From: Eubacterium sp.
GTDB taxonomy: Bacteria; Bacillota; Clostridia; Lachnospirales; Lachnospiraceae
Reading direction: 5' to 3'
Assembly: GCA_017459945.1 (NCBI GenBank)
Contig: JAFUBZ010000011.1
Span: forward strand, 1 to 47,128
Length of the DNA stretch: 47,128 bases
Both the position numbers and the translations under genes were made by a program. How positions within the stretch are numbered: the first letter of the stretch is position 1; the number at the start of each line of letters is the position of its first letter. Of this stretch, positions 7,670 through 13,949 are shown piece after piece. Under the pieces are notes generated by a model. It searched no databases and was not told the DNA's origin. It was given only the letters and a program-made list of their open reading frames with translations.

Positions 7670-8188
7670 ATGACATTTTTAGAACTGTGTAAAAAAAGGT
7701 ATTCCTGCAGAAAATATTCTGACAAACTGTTAGAAAAAGAGAAACTGGATCAGATCCTGGCAGCAGCACAGGCAGCACCGTCTGCACACAATCAGCAGCC
7801 GTGGAAGATCTATGTACTGCAGGGTAAGGAATGGATGGAAAAGATCGATGGGGTTACACACTGCCGGTATGGTGCGGGAACGGTTCTGGCATTTGCCTAC
7901 AGCAAAGACGAAGAATGGGTCAACAACCGGGAAGAGATCTTATATCCTTCCGGACAGATCGATGTGAGCATCATGGCGACACAGGCAATCCTGCAGGCAG
8001 CAGAGCTGGATGTAGACTCAACATGGGTGATGGATTTCGATTTTGAGGGATGCAAAAAGGTGCTTGGACTGCCGGAAAATGAGCAGATGGTTCTGTTGAT
8101 GCCGCTCGGTTATGCGGCAGAGGACTGCCAGCCGGCGCCGGTGCATGTGGTCAGAAAACCGTTGGATGCGTTTGTCAGCTATCTGTAA
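7670..8188 (+). CDS. Nitroreductase-family flavoprotein
   Basis: A 172-residue FMN-dependent oxidoreductase of the compact nitroreductase family. The start CKKRYSCRKYSDK carries the typical R-x-S-x-R/K-type FMN phosphate contact, and AAPSAHNQQPWKIYV is the classical flavin-contact region. The C-terminal half has the expected VLGLPENEQMVLLMPLGY segment. It uses NAD(P)H to reduce quinones, nitro groups or other electron-poor compounds; the true substrate is unknown. A strong AAAAAGGAGG precedes the start. It lies in a row of redox and hydrolase genes that looks catabolic. Confidence 0.88.
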   Translation: MTFLELCKKRYSCRKYSDKLLEKEKLDQILAAAQAAPSAHNQQPWKIYVLQGKEWMEKIDGVTHCRYGAGTVLAFAYSKDEEWVNNREEILYPSGQIDVSIMATQAILQAAELDVDSTWVMDFDFEGCKKVLGLPENEQMVLLMPLGYAAEDCQPAPVHVVRKPLDAFVSYL

Positions 8189-8240
8189 AAAGAATGTTTG
8201 ACCGCGCCTGAAGATTTGTAAAATACGGAGGAGGCTGCCT

Positions 8241-9386
8241 ATGGAAGTCAGACCATATACGATCCATGTAGAGGAAGAGGTGCTCGAAGATCTGAAATTC
8301 CGTCTGGGCCGGACCAGATGGCCGGAACCGATACGGGGGTCCGGCTGGGAATACGGATCGAACATTGATTATATCAGGGAGATTTGTGCTTACTGGCAAT
8401 ATGTTTATGACTGGCGCAAATGGGAGGCAGAGCTGAACAAATGGCCTTCTTATATCGTAGAGATCGATGGTGTCGATATCCGCTTCTGGCATGTAAGGGG
8501 AAAAGGGGAGAATCCGTTTCCGCTTTTACTGCTGCACGGCTGGCCCGGCGCAAGCTATGAGTTTTTCGAAATGATCGGACCACTGACAGATCCGGCCGCC
8601 TATGGAGGGGACCCGTCGGACAGCTTTGATGTTGTGATCCCGGATCTGCCGGGATTCGGGTTCAGCGGACATCCGAAAGACCCGGGATGGGGCGCGGACC
8701 GGATGGCGCAGGCTGTGCATGTACTGATGACGGAAGCATTGGGCTATCCTTCTTATGGCGCACAGGGTGGTGACTGGGGTTCGATGATCTGTGCAAGACT
8801 CGGGACCCGTTATCCGGAGCAGGTATGCGCGATCCATTTAAACTACGCAAATCTGCCGGTCCCGATGATCGACGAACTGCCGCCGGAGGATATGGAGGCA
8901 TGTCAGAGACAGCTGGATTTTGATTTCATGGAAGGTGCTTATCACCTGATTATGGAGACCAAAGCGGACTCCCTGACTGTGGCGCAATGTGATTCTCCAG
9001 CCGGCTTTGCGGCCTGGGTCATTGAGAAATTCAGGACCTGGAGTGACTGTGACGGGGATCTTGAGTCTGTCTATACAAAGGACAGGCTGCTTACGATCAT
9101 CATGTTTTACTGGGCAACGAACAGTATTTTTTCTGCAGCAAGGCTGTATTATGAGTCTTTCCACAATCCGGAGTTGCACTGGGGTGCGCCTGATCCGCAG
9201 ATCAAGTCTCCGACGGGGGTTGCATTTTTCCCGAAGGATCCGTTCAACCGGCCGAAAAGCTGGGCCGAGAAGCATTACAACCTGGTGCAGTGGAATGTGA
9301 TGCCATGCGGCGGACATTTCCCGGCGTTGGAGCAGCCCAAATGGCTGACAGAGGATATGAGGGCATTTTTCAAATTGTTTCGGTAA
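8241..9386 (+). CDS. Epoxide hydrolase-family alpha/beta hydrolase
   Basis: A 381-residue protein of the microsomal-type epoxide hydrolase family. The N-terminal EHN region (about 1-110) has the family segment FRLGRTRWPEP. The hydrolase core has the oxyanion motif HGWPG, the strand VVIPDLPGFGFS, the nucleophile D178 in GGDWGS, and a final His in GGHFPALEQP. These enzymes open epoxides to diols through a covalent ester, but family members can act on other substrates. Length is normal. The GGAGGAGG-type ribosome binding site sits eight bases upstream. It may form one transcript with the nitroreductase 52 bp earlier. Confidence 0.88.
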   Translation: MEVRPYTIHVEEEVLEDLKFRLGRTRWPEPIRGSGWEYGSNIDYIREICAYWQYVYDWRKWEAELNKWPSYIVEIDGVDIRFWHVRGKGENPFPLLLLHGWPGASYEFFEMIGPLTDPAAYGGDPSDSFDVVIPDLPGFGFSGHPKDPGWGADRMAQAVHVLMTEALGYPSYGAQGGDWGSMICARLGTRYPEQVCAIHLNYANLPVPMIDELPPEDMEACQRQLDFDFMEGAYHLIMETKADSLTVAQCDSPAGFAAWVIEKFRTWSDCDGDLESVYTKDRLLTIIMFYWATNSIFSAARLYYESFHNPELHWGAPDPQIKSPTGVAFFPKDPFNRPKSWAEKHYNLVQWNVMPCGGHFPALEQPKWLTEDMRAFFKLFR

Positions 9387-9418
9387 TCTATAGTTTTTAA
9401 GATGCGCCATGTATATCA

Positions 9419-9594
9419 ATTCTCATTACATGTCACGAAAAAACAAAACTTGATTTTCTCGATTTTTCTCTGCCGCTTATTCACTCGGTCTCCGCGGGAT
9501 GACAGGTTTGCACCCGTCTTCGACCTCGTTGCTATGCTCGAAAAATCTTCGAAAATACTGCGAAAATTGTTTTTTGTAACATGTAATTGAGAAT
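9419..9594. repeat. MITE-like element with 28-bp imperfect terminal inverted repeats
   Basis: The 28 bases at 9419-9446 are matched in inverse by 9567-9594 with about three differences and one gap (core ATTCTCA..TTACATGT..ACAAAAAACAA). Similarity continues inward: GATTTTCTCGATTTTTCT on one side resembles the complement of the A-rich segment at about 9538-9558. The 120-bp middle has no coding signal. It looks like a small non-autonomous transposable element, or a long hairpin RNA. No target duplication could be confirmed. Confidence 0.55.
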
Positions 9595-9643
9595 ATGACA
9601 TAACAGATTGCTGTATCATCACTTTTTCGTAGAGAGAGCACTA

Positions 9644-9793
9644 GTGTTTCAAGAAGGTTACAAGGTTTCAGAGAGGGCAAAATTTATTATCCACAATAAA
9701 TTTTGGGCGAATAGGAGTGGCGTTTTTATCAAAAAACGGCAACGACTATGAGGTGTACCTCTCAGAAACCGCAGAAAGCTTTTTTAGAAACAC
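9644..9793. repeat. Nested multi-hairpin palindromic element
   Basis: Four inverted repeats are arranged inside one another. The outer stem GTGTTTCAAGAAG (9644-9656) pairs with 9779-9793. The next stem GGTTTCAGAGAGG (9664-9676) pairs with CCTCTCAGAAACC (9758-9770), 12 of 13. Inside are a perfect 11-bp hairpin (9678-9688 with 9695-9705), a second hairpin CGTTTTT/AAAAACG (9721-9738), and GAGGTGTACCTC (9750-9761), which shares bases with the second stem. This branched plan fits a structured RNA or a mobile palindromic repeat. Confidence 0.55.
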
Positions 9794-9892
9794 TTCGCGA
9801 ACGGCAAGAAAAAGGATGTGCAGCAACTGTGTGGCATATCTTAAAGCAATGTTAAAACATATAGTTTTTAGAGAAGAAAGCGAGGGAAAGCC

Positions 9893-10492
9893 ATGCCAAT
9901 CTGGACGTTGAATAAAGACCGCTGCGCGCTGATCGTTGTGGACATGCAGAATGATTTTGTGCGCGAAGGGGCGATCATGGAAGTGAAAGACGCGAAGGGA
10001 CAGATCCCGCAGATTCAGCGGCTGATTGCATGCTGCAGAGAACTGGGAATACCGGTCATCTACACCCAGCAGATTACGGATGCCGTGTTCTGTCCGATGG
10101 AAGTGATCGGCCAGCCATGGCTCAAAGAAGCCGGCATGCGGGAAGGCACGGAAGGGATTGAGATCATCGATGAATTAAAGCCGGAACCCGGTGAGCATGT
10201 CATTAAGAAACGCCGGTTTTCCGCATTTTATCAGACGGATCTGGAGATCATCTTAAAAAACATCCGCGGCATGGAGCAGTCTGTGGATACGATCATCGTT
10301 TGCGGTACGGTGACGAATATCTGCTGTGAGTCAACGATCCGGGATGCATTTTTCAGAGATTATAAGGTGGTGCTCGGAACCGATGTCTGCTCGGCACATA
10401 CGCCTGAGGCACAGGCGGCGACGATCGAAAACATGAAGATCTTTGGCCGGTCCATGAGCTGTGACGAGATCATAGAGGAGCTGACACAATAG
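9893..10492 (+). CDS. Isochorismatase-family cysteine hydrolase
   Basis: A 199-residue cysteine hydrolase with all three catalytic elements of the family: D17 in VVDMQNDF, a Lys in VIKKRRFSAF, and nucleophile C144 in VTNICCESTIRDAF. Relatives include nicotinamidase, N-carbamoylsarcosine amidase and other amide or carbamate hydrolases; this sequence does not single out one. The start is supported by GAGGGA upstream. A strong terminator follows 24 bp after the stop, so this ends a transcription unit. The catalytic set is complete, so it should be active. Confidence 0.88.
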   Translation: MPIWTLNKDRCALIVVDMQNDFVREGAIMEVKDAKGQIPQIQRLIACCRELGIPVIYTQQITDAVFCPMEVIGQPWLKEAGMREGTEGIEIIDELKPEPGEHVIKKRRFSAFYQTDLEIILKNIRGMEQSVDTIIVCGTVTNICCESTIRDAFFRDYKVVLGTDVCSAHTPEAQAATIENMKIFGRSMSCDEIIEELTQ

Positions 10493-10515
10493 AATAAGAA
10501 TGATTGATCAGACAC

Positions 10516-10548
10516 GGGTCTGCTGCATTTATGCGGCAGACCCTTTTT
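10516..10548 (+). terminator. Intrinsic terminator after the isochorismatase-type gene
   Basis: GGGTCTGC (10516-10523) pairs with GCAGACCC (10535-10542) around a short, partly paired loop and is followed by TTTTT. Confidence 0.9.
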
Positions 10549-10607
10549 GATGACATGAAAATACTTGATGCCCTCATCGAGTATGTTCGCTGTAATAATA
10601 TCAGAAA

Positions 10608-10632
10608 AGTTTATAAACTATTTATAAATAGT
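10608..10632. promoter_or_regulatory. Two overlapping palindromes upstream of the symporter
   Basis: AGTTTATAAACT (10608-10619) and ACTATTTATAAATAGT (10617-10632) are both perfect palindromes and share three bases. A third TTTATAAA half-copy follows at about 10640-10647. They lie about 100 bp before the symporter start with no gene between. Such tandem AT-rich palindromes usually bind dimeric repressors or activators. Confidence 0.55.
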
Positions 10633-10736
10633 CAGAACGTTTATAAAGGTAGAGGAAAAATAGTGGAGGTGATATCAAAAGTCAACGACATGGTTACATG
10701 TGAGATGTTTTATTAGGATTGGAGGGATAGAATAGT

Positions 10737-12242
10737 ATGATTCCGATTTTAATTGCAGTTGTTTATTTTGGATTCTTCAGTATTCTTTTTGGCTTCATGG
10801 CAAGAAGAAAAGCTGCAAAGGCAGCAGCAGGGGATACCGGACAAGGTAAGAACTTCTTCACGGCGAGCGGTCAGCTCGGTTTCCTGGCTTTCATGTGTGT
10901 ATTTACACTGGCACCGCTTGGCGGCGGTCATACCACAGCCCTGTTTGAATCACAGGCAGGCTTCGGTGTGGCAGCAGCATGGTGGGGCATCCTTGCCGGT
11001 GGTGTGTTCGTACCGATCTTCCTGTTATGGTTCGCACCCTGGTTTAAAAAGCTCAATGCATTAAAAGGCGTTGTAACATTCCCACAGGGTCTGGGCCGGA
11101 TCTTTGGTCCGAAAATTAAGATTTATAATACTTCTGTAGCACCGGCAGCATGGATGGCGATCGCTATTTCCGAGCTTCTCGGTACAGCAACCTGTATTTA
11201 CACTCTGGCGGGCGGCCAGCTGGCGTTCTCCCCCTGGTGTGTATTGATCGCAGGTATCCTGATGCTGATCTATGTATTGTTCGGTGGAATGCTGCAGGCA
11301 TCTTACATGGGTGTTGTAAATGCTTTCGTACTGGTCATCGGTGCTTATGTCGCAGTTGCGTTTGCTGCGCATAGTTATGACGGAGGAGCAGCTGGTGTCA
11401 CCGCTTCCTATGCGTTACAGGATATGGCATGGCATACAAATCTGTTCCATCTGACACCTCAGGTAATGATGAATGTCGCACTTCCGGTTGTTATCCTGCA
11501 TGTTCTGGCCGTTTCGTCCGAGCATGTTATGTACCAACCGGTTCTGGGAGCGAAAGATAATAAGACCATGCGCCGGAGCGCTTTCCCGGGTGGTCTTCTG
11601 AACACAGCTTGCTGTCTGCCGTTCGTTATGCTTGGCGTAATCGGTACATCGATCGCTTCGATCGCAGCAAAAGAGCCGATCCTGTCTGTACCGGAGCTGG
11701 CGCTGTTGATGTTCCCGAAGGCTTTGATCGGTCTGCTGATGGTAGCACTGCTCTGCGCATTGCTTTCTACCGGTTCCGGTCTGATCCTTTCCGTATCACA
11801 TGTTTTGGCAGATGATATTATTGGCCCGGCAATCAACAAGAAACCGGGTGACAAGGGTTATGTGGCATTGAGCCGTATCCTGATCATTGTTGTAACACTG
11901 GCACTGCTGCTTCCGGCAATGAGAATGAACGCGTTGCTGATCACGCTGTTCTTCTGGAGCTTCTCACTTTCCATGCCGATCATGTTCAACTATCTGTTGG
12001 GTATGACATGGAAGATCAATCGAAAGGCGGCCTGGATCACATTGATCTGCGCGACGGCCGTGAACTTCTGGTGGACCTTCGCCACGCCCGACTGGGCCGG
12101 CCTGTTCACACTGTCGTTCTGGCCGGTAGCATTTGTAACAATTGGTCTTGGTCTGATCCTGAATGCGATCATGCCGGGTGAGCCGGGCATGCTTCGTCAG
12201 ATGAAGGAAATGGAAAAAGAGATTCTGGCCAAAAAGTCCTGA
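10737..12242 (+). CDS. Sodium:solute symporter (SSS) family transporter
   Basis: A 501-residue integral membrane protein with about 13 hydrophobic helices. It has the SSS-type layout: a first helix IPILIAVVYFGFFSILFGF, a basic loop, FFTASGQLGFLAFMCVFTLAPLGGG in the core, and the conserved region LICALLSTGSGLILSVSHVLADDI-like near helix 8. Such carriers use sodium or proton gradients to import organic acids, amino acids or similar solutes. The substrate is not predictable here. Two tiny membrane proteins follow at once, then an alcohol dehydrogenase and an aldehyde oxidoreductase, suggesting import of a compound that is then oxidised. The start follows TTGGAGGGA. Confidence 0.85.
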   Translation: MIPILIAVVYFGFFSILFGFMARRKAAKAAAGDTGQGKNFFTASGQLGFLAFMCVFTLAPLGGGHTTALFESQAGFGVAAAWWGILAGGVFVPIFLLWFAPWFKKLNALKGVVTFPQGLGRIFGPKIKIYNTSVAPAAWMAIAISELLGTATCIYTLAGGQLAFSPWCVLIAGILMLIYVLFGGMLQASYMGVVNAFVLVIGAYVAVAFAAHSYDGGAAGVTASYALQDMAWHTNLFHLTPQVMMNVALPVVILHVLAVSSEHVMYQPVLGAKDNKTMRRSAFPGGLLNTACCLPFVMLGVIGTSIASIAAKEPILSVPELALLMFPKALIGLLMVALLCALLSTGSGLILSVSHVLADDIIGPAINKKPGDKGYVALSRILIIVVTLALLLPAMRMNALLITLFFWSFSLSMPIMFNYLLGMTWKINRKAAWITLICATAVNFWWTFATPDWAGLFTLSFWPVAFVTIGLGLILNAIMPGEPGMLRQMKEMEKEILAKKS

Positions 12243-12263
12243 GTATAGAGAGGAGGCAATATA

Positions 12264-12413
12264 ATGAATTGGATCGCAGCAACAATTCTTGGTGGTCTTG
12301 GTGTTTCACTGGCCGCAAACATTATCGTGCATCTGATCTTTAAGGTGACCGGCGGTCACATGGATGACGGTGATGAGCTTCTGGAGTTTTTACAGGAACA
12401 GAAGGAGGTATAG
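12264..12413 (+). CDS. Small membrane protein, 49 residues
   Basis: A 49-residue protein begins at ATG 12264, eight bases after GAGGAGG. It starts with MNWIAATILG, has one transmembrane helix with small residues (about 4-27), and ends with an acidic tail (DDGDELLEFLQEQKEV). I know no family for it. Position directly behind the symporter, good ribosome binding sites and an embedded ribosome binding site for the next small gene (AAGGAGG at about 12402-12408) argue that it is real. It could be a symporter subunit or stability factor. Confidence 0.7.
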   Translation: MNWIAATILGGLGVSLAANIIVHLIFKVTGGHMDDGDELLEFLQEQKEV

Positions 12414-12414
12414 T

Positions 12415-12528
12415 ATGGGAGTAGATACCTTTGTAGCAGCATATCTGATCGGTATAATGGTTGTATTATTCATCCTTTCCGTAATCGCTTACAGAAAGAA
12501 AGCGGAACGTGGAGAACTGGAAGAATAA
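12415..12528 (+). CDS. Small membrane protein, possible symporter accessory peptide
   Basis: A 37-residue protein with start ATG 12415, one base after the previous stop, and AAGGAGG inside the previous gene. A single helix (about residues 6-25) is followed by the basic-then-acidic tail YRKKAERGELEE. The layout matches small proteins annotated beside SSS transporters as symporter small accessory proteins. That naming is from memory and the match is in architecture rather than exact sequence. Confidence 0.68.
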   Translation: MGVDTFVAAYLIGIMVVLFILSVIAYRKKAERGELEE

Positions 12529-12609
12529 AAGTACGAATATGATAGATAATCTGGGAAGTACGAAGTCTGTTTAGAGCGGAAAAGAAATAAGACAGCACTT
12601 CCTGTGGAG

Positions 12610-12651
12610 GAAATGTCCGGATTTTCCCAGATGGGAAATTTCGGGCATTTC
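12610..12651 (+). promoter_or_regulatory. Long imperfect hairpin ahead of the alcohol dehydrogenase
   Basis: Nineteen bases at 12610-12628 pair with 12633-12651 at 16 positions around a 4-nt loop, a very stable stem. It is not followed by a clear T run, so it may be a leader structure, processing site or weak terminator between the symporter set and the dehydrogenase. Confidence 0.5.
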
Positions 12652-12711
12652 TCATTATTCTCTGAAAACTGGATGTACACGTGAAAAAGAATAGGAAAGG
12701 ATGTGGTCCTT

Positions 12712-13812
12712 ATGAAAATAAAAGCGGCGATCATTGAGCATGCGGGTGATCCGTTTGCGATCACAGAGCTCGAATTAAACGATCCGAAGCAGGGAGAAGT
12801 ATTGGTAAAGGTAACAGCGTGCGGCGTCTGTCACACAGATGATGTTGCCAGGAATCAGATCATTCCGGTTCCGCTCCCGGCGGTATTTGGCCATGAAGGC
12901 TGTGGTGTCATTGAACAGGTGGGACCGGGTGTGACGGAATTTGTGCCGGGTGACCGGGTTGGCTTTTCATTTGGTTCCTGTGGTGTCTGTGAGGCTTGCC
13001 GGACGGGAAAACCATATGGCTGCAAAGAAAACCGCCGGCTGAATTTCTCCGGTGTTCAATATGATAATACCAAGCGTCTGTTAAAGGATGATACGTTTGT
13101 ATCTTCGTTTTTTGGGCAGGGCGCATTTGCGACACATGCGGTCGTACATGTAAATAATCTGATTCCTGTTGCGGATGATATCGATCTGAAGATGGTTGCA
13201 CCGATGGGATGCGGCATCCAGACAGGCGCCGGTGCAGTCTTGAATTTCCTGCGGCCGGTTCCGGACAGCTCGATCATCATCACAGGGTGCGGCCCGGTGG
13301 GCTTAAGTGCCGTGATGGCAGCAAAGATTGCCGGCTGTACCAGGATCATCGCGTGTGATGTTGTACAGTCCCGTCTGGATCTGGCGATCGAACTTGGCGC
13401 GACGGATGCGATCAATTCCAAGATGATCCCGGATGTGCCGACAGTCGTCAAGGATATGACAGATGGCATGGGAACACACTATGCAATCGACTGCACCGGA
13501 ATCGGTGCGATCGTAAGACAGAGCTTAAACTGCACGCGTCCACTCGGTACCTGTGTCGTTCTCGGCGCAACGCAGGAGCTGACCATTCACGTAGAAGAGG
13601 AGCTGATGGGGCTTGGAAAGACGCTTGCCGGTGTCGTAGAAGGATGCTCTAATCCGAAAATCTTTATCCCGCAGCTTCTTGATTATTACAGAAAGGGTAT
13701 GTTCCCGTTTGACAGATTGATCAAATATTATGATTTTGAGGACATCAACCAGGCGTTTGCGGACACCAAAGAAGGAAAGGTGCTGAAGGCTGTTCTTTGT
13801 ATGGATCAATAA
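12712..13812 (+). CDS. Zinc-dependent alcohol dehydrogenase, NAD(P)-type MDR
   Basis: A 366-residue medium-chain alcohol dehydrogenase. Catalytic zinc ligands are C40 (CGVCHTDD) and H61 (FGHEGCG). The structural zinc site has C90, C93, C96 and C104 (GSCGVCEACRTGKPYGC). The cofactor domain has GCGPVGLSAVMAAK, with Asp in IACDVVQSRLD pointing to NAD. It resembles aryl- and long-chain-alcohol dehydrogenases and would interconvert an alcohol and an aldehyde. ATG 12712 is chosen; an in-frame GTG three codons earlier sits only two bases from the AGGAAAGG site. With the following aldehyde oxidoreductase it forms a two-step alcohol-to-acid route. Confidence 0.92.
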   Translation: MKIKAAIIEHAGDPFAITELELNDPKQGEVLVKVTACGVCHTDDVARNQIIPVPLPAVFGHEGCGVIEQVGPGVTEFVPGDRVGFSFGSCGVCEACRTGKPYGCKENRRLNFSGVQYDNTKRLLKDDTFVSSFFGQGAFATHAVVHVNNLIPVADDIDLKMVAPMGCGIQTGAGAVLNFLRPVPDSSIIITGCGPVGLSAVMAAKIAGCTRIIACDVVQSRLDLAIELGATDAINSKMIPDVPTVVKDMTDGMGTHYAIDCTGIGAIVRQSLNCTRPLGTCVVLGATQELTIHVEEELMGLGKTLAGVVEGCSNPKIFIPQLLDYYRKGMFPFDRLIKYYDFEDINQAFADTKEGKVLKAVLCMDQ

Positions 13813-13828
13813 CTATGCGGCACTTTGT

Positions 13829-13888
13829 AAAAAGGCACAAATACGGTTGTGTTTTCTGTTTCAGGAAACAATGTCTGAAAAAGGCACA
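13829..13888 (+). promoter_or_regulatory. Direct repeats upstream of the aldehyde oxidoreductase
   Basis: AAAAAGGCACA occurs at 13829-13839 and again at 13878-13888, 49 bp apart, within the 137-bp gap before the oxidoreductase. Between them lies an imperfect hairpin (TGTTTTCTG with CAGGAAACA). They may be regulator sites. No standard -24/-12 sigma-54 pair fits the GGCAC elements. Confidence 0.35.
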
Positions 13889-13949
13889 TAGGATATTCTG
13901 AAGATGATAATGTAGCAATCGGAAGCATAAGAATGGGAAGGATAGAGAG

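Larger units (their letters stand above)
9387..9892. other. 506-bp gene-free stretch with two palindromic elements
   Basis: No convincing gene is present between the epoxide hydrolase and the isochorismatase-type gene. Short open frames here overlap inverted repeats and match no family I know. The stretch holds a MITE-like element (9419-9594) and a separate nested palindrome (9644-9793), detailed in their own entries. Confidence 0.75.

Noticed and set aside
9419..9594. Retron-like msr/msd reading of the inverted repeats
   Set aside because: No reverse transcriptase gene is nearby, and end repeats alone are not enough.
9717..9911. 64-residue open frame in the palindromic stretch
   Set aside because: It runs through inverted repeats, has no ribosome binding site and overlaps the next gene start in another frame.
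10504..10716. 70-residue open frame before the symporter
   Set aside because: It contains the terminator hairpin and the operator palindromes and has no ribosome binding site.
13813..13949. Sigma-54 promoter or molybdenum cofactor riboswitch before the aldehyde oxidoreductase
   Set aside because: GGCAC elements lack the matching TTGC at the right spacing, and no riboswitch core was recognised.
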